NCBI GenBank assembly: GCA_021821235.1
Contig: JAKACS010000297.1
Location: 1-5,250 of the forward strand
Length of the DNA: 5,250 bases
Direction of reading: 5' to 3'
Origin: Bacillota bacterium
Lineage (GTDB): Bacteria; Bacillota; Bacilli; Bacillales_B; DSM-18226
In this document: positions 1 to 4,235 of the stretch, one piece after another
Position numbering within the stretch: position 1 is the stretch's first letter
Layout: each line of letters begins with the position of its first letter
Notes under the pieces: generated by a model
The model's database searches: none
Told to the model about the DNA's origin: nothing
Seen by the model: the letters and a program-made list of their open reading frames with translations, nothing else
Position numbers and translations under genes: made by a program

Positions 1-92
1 CCGTATTTGCTGATTCCTTCTTCCACATTTTCATCTGACTGTTTTTGTTTTGTTAAGACAACATCTGGGTTCGGTATTTCGATTTTTATCAT
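1..92 (-). CDS. Unrecognised protein, N-terminal fragment (runs off left edge)
   Basis: About 30 codons of a leftward gene are visible, beginning MIKIEIPNPDVVLTKQKQSD and continuing with acidic and polar residues to the window edge. Two in-frame ATGs exist, at 96-98 and 90-92. The ribosome binding site AGGAAG lies about 8 bases before the second ATG but only 2 before the first, so the start at 92 is preferred. It follows the leftward coiled-coil gene by about 106 bases with no clear terminator between them, so the two may be co-transcribed. I do not recognise the family and too little is present to assign a function. Confidence 0.55.
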   Translation of the reverse strand, partial: MIKIEIPNPDVVLTKQKQSDENVEEGISKY

Positions 93-198
93 GCTCATCA
101 CTTCCTATTCTTCAACGATGGTACCATATGTTGCTAATGGAAGCCAACTCGAAAGGGATTTTGAAAACAAATAAACGAAAGAAGGAAGATTTTCGCTG

Positions 199-900
199 TT
201 ATTGTTTGGATTTTTGATCCCTTTCATTCTTTTTCTGATTGAGCATTACAAACGTGAGCGGCTGATCAGATCCGGTCATCAATTTGTACACATAGGAGGA
301 GGTTAGTTTATAACCTTCTTCAATTTTCCCGGCAAGATAGTTTGTTCGCTCAAACAAGATGGATCGGGTATGATTGACTTGACGTAAAATTTTTTCTGAT
401 AACGCTTCTTGCTTATCCAATCTGATCAGTACATCTGTTTGAAATTGTTCGGAAACTTGCGTTTTGCTCTCAAGCTGATTCAAAAGAAATCGATCTGTTT
501 CTTCAAACTGCTCCAGTCTGGCGATGATTTCATTCATTTTGTCGTATTGCTGGCGAATTTGTTCGCTAACCGCTTGATATTGTAAACCATCCTTTTGCAG
601 CACTTCATGAAGCTGTTTACCTTTCTGATCTAAAACGTTTAAAGTTTCTAAAATTTGCGCTTCGACCTCTGTATGCTTCATGCTGTTCGATTGCAGGGAA
701 TCGAGCTGGCCGTTAATCTCGTTCCAGCGTTTATTTTGCCATTCGCGGTATTTTTCGTATTGCTGTTGAATTTCATTCTGCTGTACTTTGAAAAATTCAC
801 CAAGCGGATCGTTTTTACAAATTGTTTGGTTTTGTTCCTGAAGCTGCACGGTATTTTTATAAACGGTTGGATGTTCATTTGGATTCATAAAAAGGGGCAT
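199..900 (-). CDS. Coiled-coil protein of unknown function (possibly sporulation-related)
   Basis: A 233-residue hydrophilic protein, rich in Gln, Glu, Lys, Leu and Asn, with heptad-like spacing over roughly residues 35-205, which suggests a long alpha-helical coiled coil. There is no signal peptide or membrane segment. One cysteine (about residue 28) is visible. The C-terminal part, around residues 180-222, holds a more conserved-looking stretch with SSYVYKLMTGSDQPLTFVML before a basic, polar tail. The ATG at 898-900 is preceded by AAAGGAG at 911-917 with a 10-base spacer; a second in-frame Met four codons later is less well placed. A CATACACTA box at 936-944 resembles the -10 of mother-cell sporulation promoters and would give a leader of about 30 bases. 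I do not recognise the family; a spore coat or assembly role is an inference from the promoter only. Confidence 0.75.
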   Translation of the reverse strand: MPLFMNPNEHPTVYKNTVQLQEQNQTICKNDPLGEFFKVQQNEIQQQYEKYREWQNKRWNEINGQLDSLQSNSMKHTEVEAQILETLNVLDQKGKQLHEVLQKDGLQYQAVSEQIRQQYDKMNEIIARLEQFEETDRFLLNQLESKTQVSEQFQTDVLIRLDKQEALSEKILRQVNHTRSILFERTNYLAGKIEEGYKLTSSYVYKLMTGSDQPLTFVMLNQKKNERDQKSKQ

Positions 901-935
901 AAAAATCTATCTCCTTTATTTTTATATTGATTCAA

Positions 936-967
936 TAGTGTATGCAACCTTAGAGGAGAGGGATTTT
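936..967 (-). promoter_or_regulatory. Possible sigma-E/sigma-K promoter of the leftward coiled-coil gene
   Basis: Read leftward, positions 944-936 give CATACACTA, which fits the CATANNNTA/CATACANT -10 of Bacillus mother-cell sigma factors. The -35 side is poor: about 16 bases upstream lies only TTAAAATCC (969-961). A start site near 929 would leave a short leader that contains the ribosome binding site at 911-917, which is good geometry. The weak -35 limits confidence. Confidence 0.35.
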
Positions 968-1059
968 AATAATAAACTATAATAATATTATGTAAATTAA
1001 AATAGAATATACAAAACGGAATATCCAAAAAAAGGCGTAAAAAAAAGGCAACAAAACAC

Positions 1060-1088
1060 TTTACAAAATACCCCTATAGGTATAGAAT
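1060..1088 (+). promoter_or_regulatory. Sigma-A promoter P1 of the rhodanese-like gene and cstR
   Basis: TTTACA at 1060-1065 (5 of 6 to the -35 consensus) and TAGAAT at 1083-1088 (5 of 6 to the -10) are separated by exactly 17 bases. The spacer is filled by the operator at 1068-1083, so a bound repressor would block RNA polymerase directly. Poly-A tracts upstream may strengthen it. Confidence 0.75.
1068..1083. promoter_or_regulatory. CstR-type operator 1
   Basis: ATACCCCTATAGGTAT, with half-sites ATACC and GGTAT separated by six bases, lies between the -35 and -10 of P1. The G/C-run palindrome with AT-rich ends is the operator style of CsoR/CstR repressors. Three similar elements occur in this locus and the CstR gene lies immediately downstream, so autoregulation is the natural reading. 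Confidence 0.75.
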
Positions 1089-1122
1089 AAAACTTGTACT
1101 TCACAATGGAGGTTAAGGCTGA

Positions 1123-1500
1123 ATGCTGCTTCTATGTCTTATATTGGTCATTTTAATTAGTATAGATTTATTCAAAAGGTATGTACCTGTTACCGGTATT
1201 TCCGATTTAACAGAGGAAAGCATTTACGATAGTGCCGTTCTTTTAGACTTAAGGGATTACCAAACTACCTACAAATGTCCTATTTGTCATTCGGTCAATA
1301 TCCCTTTTGCTTATTTAAAACGGTATTATCGAGAAATACCGAATAACAAAGTTATTGTCCTTGCTTCAGACACTGTGGAAAAAAATTTAGCGATTCGCTT
1401 TTTGTTAAAAAAGAAATTCCAGATTGAAGGTTTTATGGTCATCAATGAAAAAAGGGGTGAAAAACATTGGAATATGATAAGCAAACAAAAAATCGTTTAA
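1123..1500 (+). CDS. Membrane-anchored degenerate rhodanese-like protein with CPIC motif
   Basis: This 125-residue protein begins with one hydrophobic helix (about residues 2-14) followed by Lys-Arg, an N-terminal membrane anchor with a cytoplasmic domain. The rest aligns by eye with the rhodanese at 1947-2306: LLDLRD (40-45) matches FVDVRT, NIPFAYL (59-65) matches NIPLDQL, and VIVLASDTVEKN (77-88) sits where the active-site loop CQSGMRS should be. The catalytic cysteine is therefore replaced by Ala81 and the loop is not conserved. Instead Cys52-Pro-Ile-Cys55 lies just before the NIP motif, where ordinary rhodaneses have Gly-His-Ile. It is unlikely to be a classical sulfurtransferase; redox, metal or sulfur sensing by the CPIC pair is inference. 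The ATG at 1123 follows GGAGG (1108-1112) by 10 bases. Its 3' end overlaps cstR by 34 bases, which suggests translational coupling. Confidence 0.8.
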   Translation: MLLLCLILVILISIDLFKRYVPVTGISDLTEESIYDSAVLLDLRDYQTTYKCPICHSVNIPFAYLKRYYREIPNNKVIVLASDTVEKNLAIRFLLKKKFQIEGFMVINEKRGEKHWNMISKQKIV

Positions 1501-1727
1501 AACGTGTAGAAGGACAAGTTCGCGGGATTTTAAGAATGATGGAAGAAAAGCAGGACTGCGAAAAGGTGATAAACCAGCTATCTGCAGTATGCTCCGCAGT
1601 AAACCATACAATCGGAGTCATTGTAACAGAAAATTTAAAAATGTGCCTGCAAACTCAAAATGAAACAAATAGCGATACGGATGAATTGGTGAAAGAAGCG
1701 ATCAAGCTTTTAGTAAAAAGTCGATAA
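1467..1727 (+). CDS. cstR: CstR, persulfide-sensing CsoR-family repressor
   Basis: This 86-residue all-helical protein belongs to the CsoR/RcnR (DUF156) family, recognised by the N-terminal block NRLKRVEGQVRGILRMMEE and the C-terminal KLLVKS. Cys31 and Cys60 match the two sensing cysteines of Staphylococcus aureus CstR, which form di-, tri- and tetrasulfide links with per- and polysulfides and so release DNA. The position four residues before Cys60 is Asn56, not the histidine needed for copper binding in CsoR, which argues against a copper sensor. An additional Cys42 is present. The start is TTG at 1467, with GGGGTG (1454-1459) seven bases upstream; there is no in-frame ATG near it. It overlaps the preceding gene and is followed by two operator-like sites, so it probably represses its own operon and the downstream sulfur genes. 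Family assignment is very secure; CstR rather than CsoR is strongly supported by the residues and neighbours. Confidence 0.93.
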   Translation: MEYDKQTKNRLKRVEGQVRGILRMMEEKQDCEKVINQLSAVCSAVNHTIGVIVTENLKMCLQTQNETNSDTDELVKEAIKLLVKSR

Positions 1728-1734
1728 AAAATGG

Positions 1735-1763
1735 TTGACAGATTTTTTTCTGTCAGTTAATAT
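1735..1763 (+). promoter_or_regulatory. Sigma-A promoter P2 of the rhodanese genes
   Basis: TTGACA (1735-1740, perfect -35) and TAATAT (1758-1763, 4 of 6 to the -10) are 17 bases apart. Transcription would begin near 1770, inside operator 2. The -35 also forms part of an inverted repeat, TGACAG (1736-1741) and CTGTCA (1750-1755), around a T-run. The repeat lacks a following T-tract, so a promoter is the better reading than a terminator for cstR, though weak termination cannot be excluded. Confidence 0.6.
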
Positions 1764-1777
1764 ACCCCTATGGGTAT
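1762..1777. promoter_or_regulatory. CstR-type operator 2
   Basis: ATACCCCTATGGGTAT has perfect six-base half-sites, ATACCC and GGGTAT, around CTAT, and is the most symmetric copy in the window. It overlaps the end of the P2 -10 box and the expected transcription start, so bound CstR would block initiation of the rhodanese transcript. Confidence 0.8.
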
Positions 1778-1811
1778 TATGAAAGTCCATTAAAAATTTT
1801 TAAGTGACCAA

Positions 1812-1827
1812 ATACCCCATGCGGTAT
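1812..1827. promoter_or_regulatory. CstR-type operator 3
   Basis: ATACCCCATGCGGTAT pairs at seven of eight dyad positions. It begins 50 bases after operator 2 and ends directly before an AAGGAGG ribosome binding site. Paired operators between cstR and the sulfur genes recall the two operators of the S. aureus cst locus. A TATAAG at 1825-1830 could be mistaken for a -10, but a start there would exclude the ribosome binding site. Confidence 0.72.
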
Positions 1828-1840
1828 AAGGAGGTTTGAA

Positions 1841-1945
1841 ATCAGTAAGTCGCGACAAGGTAAAAACACAAAGAAAATAGCCAATTTCATTGCAATCAAA
1901 ATGTACTTAACAACGAACTATAAACCCTATGGAGATGATGAGTAA
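1841..1945 (+). CDS. Small reading frame with strong RBS but ATC at the start position
   Basis: The ribosome binding site AAGGAGG at 1828-1834 is followed, six bases later, by ATC at 1841 and then 34 sense codons to TAA at 1943-1945. The stop ends one base before the ATG at 1947 of the next gene, whose ribosome binding site lies inside the last codons. The product would be a 34-residue peptide with a basic N-terminal part (KSRQGKNTKK), a hydrophobic middle (IANFIAIKMYL) and an acidic end (GDDE). No ATG, GTG or TTG precedes it in this frame after the stop at 1805-1807. Either ATC is used as a rare start, the original ATG mutated, or this is the tail of a deleted gene. An internal ATG at 1901 has no ribosome binding site. 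I do not recognise the peptide. Spacing and coupling suggest it is or was translated. Confidence 0.4.
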   Translation: MSKSRQGKNTKKIANFIAIKMYLTTNYKPYGDDE

Positions 1946-1946
1946 C

Positions 1947-2306
1947 ATGAATACAGGAACTATCATAATTATTGTATTACTGATTGGGCTTTTTGTTTGG
2001 CGTCTTCGCCCCGTAAAAGGCGTTCGTACAATTACAACCGCCCAGTTGAAGAATGAACTCGCTGATAAAAATAAGCAATTTGTCGATGTTCGTACGCCTG
2101 GAGAATTTAAAGGCAACTCGATTAAAGGTTTTAAAAATATTCCGCTTGATCAGCTGCCAAACAAAGCCTCTACCTTATCTAAGGATAGGGAAGTAGTTGT
2201 CATTTGTCAAAGCGGAATGCGAAGTGCAAGAGCTGCAAAAATCCTAAAAAATTTAGGTTTTAAAAATATAACAAACGTCAAGGGCGGCATGAGCGCTTGG
2301 CGATAG
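1947..2306 (+). CDS. Membrane-anchored rhodanese (sulfurtransferase)
   Basis: Starting at ATG 1947, this is 119 residues: a single hydrophobic helix (about 5-18) with following Arg residues, then one rhodanese domain. The domain shows FVDVRTPGEF (45-54), NIPLDQL (64-70), the active-site loop C87-Q-S-G-M-R-S93, and the closing GGMSAW signature. It should accept sulfane sulfur on Cys87 and pass it to thiols, at the inner face of the membrane. In-frame ATGs at 1929, 1935 and 1938 are alternatives, but GGAGATGAT (1931-1939) resembles the ribosome binding site and favours 1947 (about 11 bases). It follows the ATC-start frame by one base and precedes the soluble rhodanese by 15 bases. Expression is probably driven by P2 under CstR operators 2 and 3. 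A complete rhodanese is certain; its exact acceptor is unknown. Confidence 0.88.
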   Translation: MNTGTIIIIVLLIGLFVWRLRPVKGVRTITTAQLKNELADKNKQFVDVRTPGEFKGNSIKGFKNIPLDQLPNKASTLSKDREVVVICQSGMRSARAAKILKNLGFKNITNVKGGMSAWR

Positions 2307-2321
2307 GAGGAGAAAGGTAAA

Positions 2322-2621
2322 ATGAAAACTATATCGGCAAAACAAGTAGAAGAAAAATTAAACAATGGTGAACAGTTGAATATTATTGATGTTCGCGAAA
2401 CCCATGAAGTTGCTTTTGGAAAAATTCCATCAGCGGTAAACATTCCACTTGGACTAATCGAGTTCCGTATGCAAGACTTAGATAAATCGAAGGAATACAT
2501 TATGGTATGCCGTTCTGGTGCAAGAAGCTCTCAAGCTTGCCGTTTCTTAGAAAGTTATGGTTTCAATGTAACCAATATGACAGGCGGCATGATGTCTTGG
2601 GAAGGCGAAGTTGAAGCATAA
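2322..2621 (+). CDS. Soluble single-domain rhodanese (sulfurtransferase)
   Basis: A 99-residue single rhodanese domain without a membrane anchor: NIIDVRETHEV (20-30), a GKIPSAVNIPLG segment (33-44), the active-site loop C63-R-S-G-A-R-S69 and the GGMMSW end signature. Cys63 would carry the persulfide; a second cysteine, Cys73, lies ten residues on. It differs from the preceding gene in lacking the membrane helix, so the pair could serve membrane-side and cytosolic steps of sulfane sulfur transfer. The ATG at 2322 is preceded by TAGGAGG, which includes the stop codon of the previous gene, and by AAAGG closer in, so both genes are co-transcribed. Family assignment is secure; the physiological partner (TusA or the dioxygenase downstream) is inference. 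Confidence 0.92.
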   Translation: MKTISAKQVEEKLNNGEQLNIIDVRETHEVAFGKIPSAVNIPLGLIEFRMQDLDKSKEYIMVCRSGARSSQACRFLESYGFNVTNMTGGMMSWEGEVEA

Positions 2622-2695
2622 TTGAAAAGATTAATCATCCGTCCCATTGGGGGATGGGGCGGATGACTGCCAGCTTGGTTGGCGTTAATTGAAAA
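2619..2695. repeat. 10-base direct repeat flanking the hairpin
   Basis: TAATTGAAAA occurs at 2619-2628, beginning in the stop codon of the upstream rhodanese, and again at 2686-2695. The 57 bases between the copies contain the hairpin at 2635-2666 and the weaker stem. The arrangement could reflect insertion of a small palindromic element or a short duplication, but AT-rich ten-base repeats also arise by chance. Confidence 0.3.
2635..2666 (+). other. Strong RNA hairpin between rhodanese and dioxygenase genes
   Basis: Arms TCATCCGTCCCAT (2635-2647) and ATGGGGCGGATGA (2654-2666) pair over 13 positions with one G-U wobble, around the loop TGGGGG. No T-tract follows, so it is not a standard intrinsic terminator. 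A weaker stem (GCCA/TGGC, about 2669-2683) lies just after it. The hairpin may stabilise the 3' end of the rhodanese message, act as a processing site, or attenuate read-through into the dioxygenase gene. Confidence 0.6.
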
Positions 2696-2726
2696 CACAG
2701 TTAAGCAAATAACGATTGTTTATTCA

Positions 2727-2754
2727 TTAACGATTCGGATGGGGATTTTATAAC
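2727..2754 (+). promoter_or_regulatory. Possible promoter P3 of the dioxygenase gene
   Basis: TTAACG (2727-2732, 4 of 6 to -35) and TATAAC (2749-2754, 5 of 6 to -10) are 16 bases apart. The start would fall near 2761, at the edge of operator 4, giving the same promoter and operator geometry as P2. The -35 is weak, so the gene may instead be read mainly from P2. Confidence 0.35.
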
Positions 2755-2761
2755 ATTATTA

Positions 2762-2777
2762 ATACCATAGGGGGTAA
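2762..2777. promoter_or_regulatory. CstR-type operator 4, overlapping the RBS of the dioxygenase gene
   Basis: ATACCATAGGGGGTAA keeps the ATACC half-site, the six-base spacing and a GGTAA half-site with one change from GGTAT. Its G-run (2770-2774) is also the ribosome binding site of the TTG start at 2783. It is the least symmetric of the four copies, but its place before a sulfur gene supports it. Confidence 0.55.
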
Positions 2778-2782
2778 ATAAT

Positions 2783-3919
2783 TTGACATTAAAAGCAATG
2801 CTTGCAGAAGAAGTAGCCAATTTGGTTGTGAATAAAAAGCCTTTATTTATTTTGGATGTTCGCAATGAAAGTGATTATAAAGATTGGAAAATTGAAGGCG
2901 AAGCAGTACAATCGATTAATATTCCTTATTTTGATTTGATTGATGGAGTCGATCATATCCTTGATCAGCTGCCGAAAGATGAACAAATTCTTGTTGTCTG
3001 TGCAAAGGAAGGTTCGTCAAAGTTTGTTGCTGAAAGTTTAGAAGAAGCTGGAGTTGAAAATCTTGCTTATTTATCAGGTGGAATGAAGTCCTGGAGTGAG
3101 TATTTATATAAAGCAGAAGTATACAAAGATGAGAACGTAAAAGTGTATCAATTTCTCCGTGTTGGAAAAGGTTGTCTTTCGTACATGGTGATCTCCGGAG
3201 AAGAAGCGCTTGTTGTTGATGCATCTCGCTTCCTAGATGTTTACGAAATAGCCGCAGCAAATGAGGGAGTAAAAATTACTCATATTGTTGACTCTCATTT
3301 GCACGCAGACCATATTTCAGGTGGTAAAGAACTTGCAGACCGGGTTGGTGCCGAGTATTACTTAATGAAGAGCGAGGGCGCAGTATTTGATTTCAACCCG
3401 CTTGAAAATTTCACCAACATTGAATTTGAAAAAGTGAGTCTTGAAGTGCTTGCTGTGAAAACACCGGGCCATACGCCAGGCAGTGTTTCGTTCTTCGTTA
3501 ACAACAAGCTTTTGTTCGCTGGAGACACCATTTTTGTCGGCGGCTTAGGTCGTCCGGACTTAGGTGGCAAAGCAGCTGAGTGGGCAGAAGACCTATATGA
3601 TACTGTTTTTGAAAAAGTGGCAAAAATCGCTGATGATGTCATTGTTCTTCCTGGACATTACGCGAGTCTTGACGATGAAATGAATGAGCATGGTTTTGTT
3701 GGGGATACACTTGGAAACATTCGCGCCCGTAATGAAATGATGCAAACAAAAGTGAAGGCTGAGTTTATTGAACAAGTTGTTGCGAATGCAAACAGCGAAA
3801 CCCCGCCAAATTTTGAAGAAATCGTCGCGATTAACCGCGGTAGTATGACTGCAGATGAAGAAAAGAAACAAGAACTTGAAATCGGGCCAAACCGTTGCGC
3901 CCTTCATCACACTCATTAA
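2783..3919 (+). CDS. Rhodanese/metallo-beta-lactamase fusion, probable persulfide dioxygenase (CstB/YrkH type)
   Basis: A 378-residue fusion. Residues 1-108 form a rhodanese domain (ILDVRNE, SINIPY, Cys73 in the loop CAKEGSS, closing GGMKSW). Residues about 118-300 form a metallo-beta-lactamase domain of the persulfide dioxygenase type: His172-x-His174-x-Asp176-His177, TPGHTPGS with His230, GDT with Asp248, and LPGH with His292. By analogy with ETHE1, His172, His230 and Asp248 would bind the single iron. The enzyme should oxidise glutathione-type or low-molecular-weight persulfide to sulfite. Cys131 (KGCLSY) is a candidate functional cysteine as in S. aureus CstB. A helical C-terminal extension ends with GPNRCALHH. 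S. aureus CstB has the dioxygenase first and rhodaneses after it; here the order is reversed and the protein is shorter, as I recall for Bacillus YrkH. The start is TTG, eight bases after GGGGG, inside operator 4. Confidence 0.9.
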   Translation: MTLKAMLAEEVANLVVNKKPLFILDVRNESDYKDWKIEGEAVQSINIPYFDLIDGVDHILDQLPKDEQILVVCAKEGSSKFVAESLEEAGVENLAYLSGGMKSWSEYLYKAEVYKDENVKVYQFLRVGKGCLSYMVISGEEALVVDASRFLDVYEIAAANEGVKITHIVDSHLHADHISGGKELADRVGAEYYLMKSEGAVFDFNPLENFTNIEFEKVSLEVLAVKTPGHTPGSVSFFVNNKLLFAGDTIFVGGLGRPDLGGKAAEWAEDLYDTVFEKVAKIADDVIVLPGHYASLDDEMNEHGFVGDTLGNIRARNEMMQTKVKAEFIEQVVANANSETPPNFEEIVAINRGSMTADEEKKQELEIGPNRCALHHTH

Positions 3920-3944
3920 TCAAACAGCAAAGGGGATATTATAA

Positions 3945-4172
3945 ATGAATTCTGATAAAATGGTAGATGCAAAGGGATTAGCATGCCCAATGCCAATCGT
4001 AAAAACAAAAAAAGCGATTGACACACTTGAATCGGGTCAAGTGTTAGAAATCCACGCAACTGATAAAGGGGCAAAAAAAGATTTGGCTGCATGGGCCAAT
4101 TCAACTGGACATGAATTAGTTAAAACAGAAGATGAAAATGATGTTTTCAAATTCTGGATTAAAAAAGCATAA
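3945..4172 (+). CDS. tusA: TusA-family sulfur carrier protein
   Basis: A 75-residue TusA (SirA-like) protein with the signature DAKGLACPMPIVKTKKAI, in which Cys14 of Cys-Pro-x-Pro is the persulfide-carrying residue. The fold continues with GQVLEIHATDKGAKKDL and an acidic stretch before FKFWIKK, and the length is normal for the family. TusA proteins shuttle sulfane sulfur between rhodaneses and acceptors in the cytosol. The ATG at 3945 follows AAAGGGGA (3929-3936) by eight bases, and the gene begins 25 bases after the dioxygenase stop, so both are one transcript. In this setting it probably accepts sulfur from the rhodaneses or the dioxygenase's rhodanese domain rather than serving tRNA thiolation. 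The symbol marks the family; in Bacillus such paralogues carry other names. Confidence 0.92.
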   Translation: MNSDKMVDAKGLACPMPIVKTKKAIDTLESGQVLEIHATDKGAKKDLAAWANSTGHELVKTEDENDVFKFWIKKA

Positions 4173-4186
4173 ATGAAAATAAATTG

Positions 4187-4222
4187 CACAGAACCGGCAC
4201 TTTAAGTGCCTTTCTGTGTTTT
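4187..4222 (+). terminator. Intrinsic terminator after tusA
   Basis: An outer stem CACAGAA (4187-4193) with TTCTGTG (4212-4218) and an inner stem GGCAC (4196-4200) with GTGCC (4206-4210), loop TTTAA, are followed by TTTT at 4219-4222. It lies between the tusA stop and the ribosome binding site of the exporter gene. The short T-run suggests partial termination, lowering exporter expression relative to tusA. Confidence 0.75.
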
Positions 4223-4235
4223 GGGAGGTCTTGCC

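Larger units (their letters stand above)
901..1122. other. Divergent AT-rich intergenic region
   Basis: This spacer separates the leftward gene from the rightward sulfur locus. It holds the ribosome binding site (911-917) and possible sporulation promoter of the leftward gene, then an AT-rich stretch with the direct repeat AAAAAAAGGC at 1027-1036 and 1040-1049. The A-tracts sit just upstream of the rightward -35 and could act as an UP element. The rightward promoter, an operator and a GGAGG site fill the remainder. I see no RNA gene or reading frame in it. Confidence 0.6.

Noticed and set aside
117..126. ATGGTACCAT ten-base palindrome between the two leftward genes
   Set aside because: Short, without T-tract or repeat partners; expected by chance and not supported as an operator or terminator.
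976..1010. Leftward sigma-A promoter with TTGTAT and TAATAT
   Set aside because: The -35 matches only three of six positions and the region is so AT-rich that such pairs are expected by chance.
1736..1755. TGACAG/CTGTCA inverted repeat as a terminator for cstR
   Set aside because: The stem is only six pairs, the T-run is in the loop and not after the stem, and its left arm is a perfect -35 box with a -10 17 bases on.
1825..1830. TATAAG as the -10 of a promoter at operator 3
   Set aside because: No acceptable -35 lies at 16-18 bases, and a start after it would leave the AAGGAGG site untranscribed.
1836..1880. TTG at 1836 as the start used by the AAGGAGG at 1828-1834
   Set aside because: Only one base separates it from the ribosome binding site, and the frame ends at TAG after 14 codons, without coupling to the next gene.
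2916..3260. Leftward open frames opposite the dioxygenase gene (also 3358-3642 and 3593-3916)
   Set aside because: They lie antisense to a clearly coding gene, have no ribosome binding sites, and their translations lack any family-like pattern.
4206..4235. GTG at 4206 as an earlier start of the TauE-family gene
   Set aside because: It lies inside the terminator hairpin, has no ribosome binding site, and the ATG at 4236 has GGGAGG at the correct distance and begins right before the first membrane segment.
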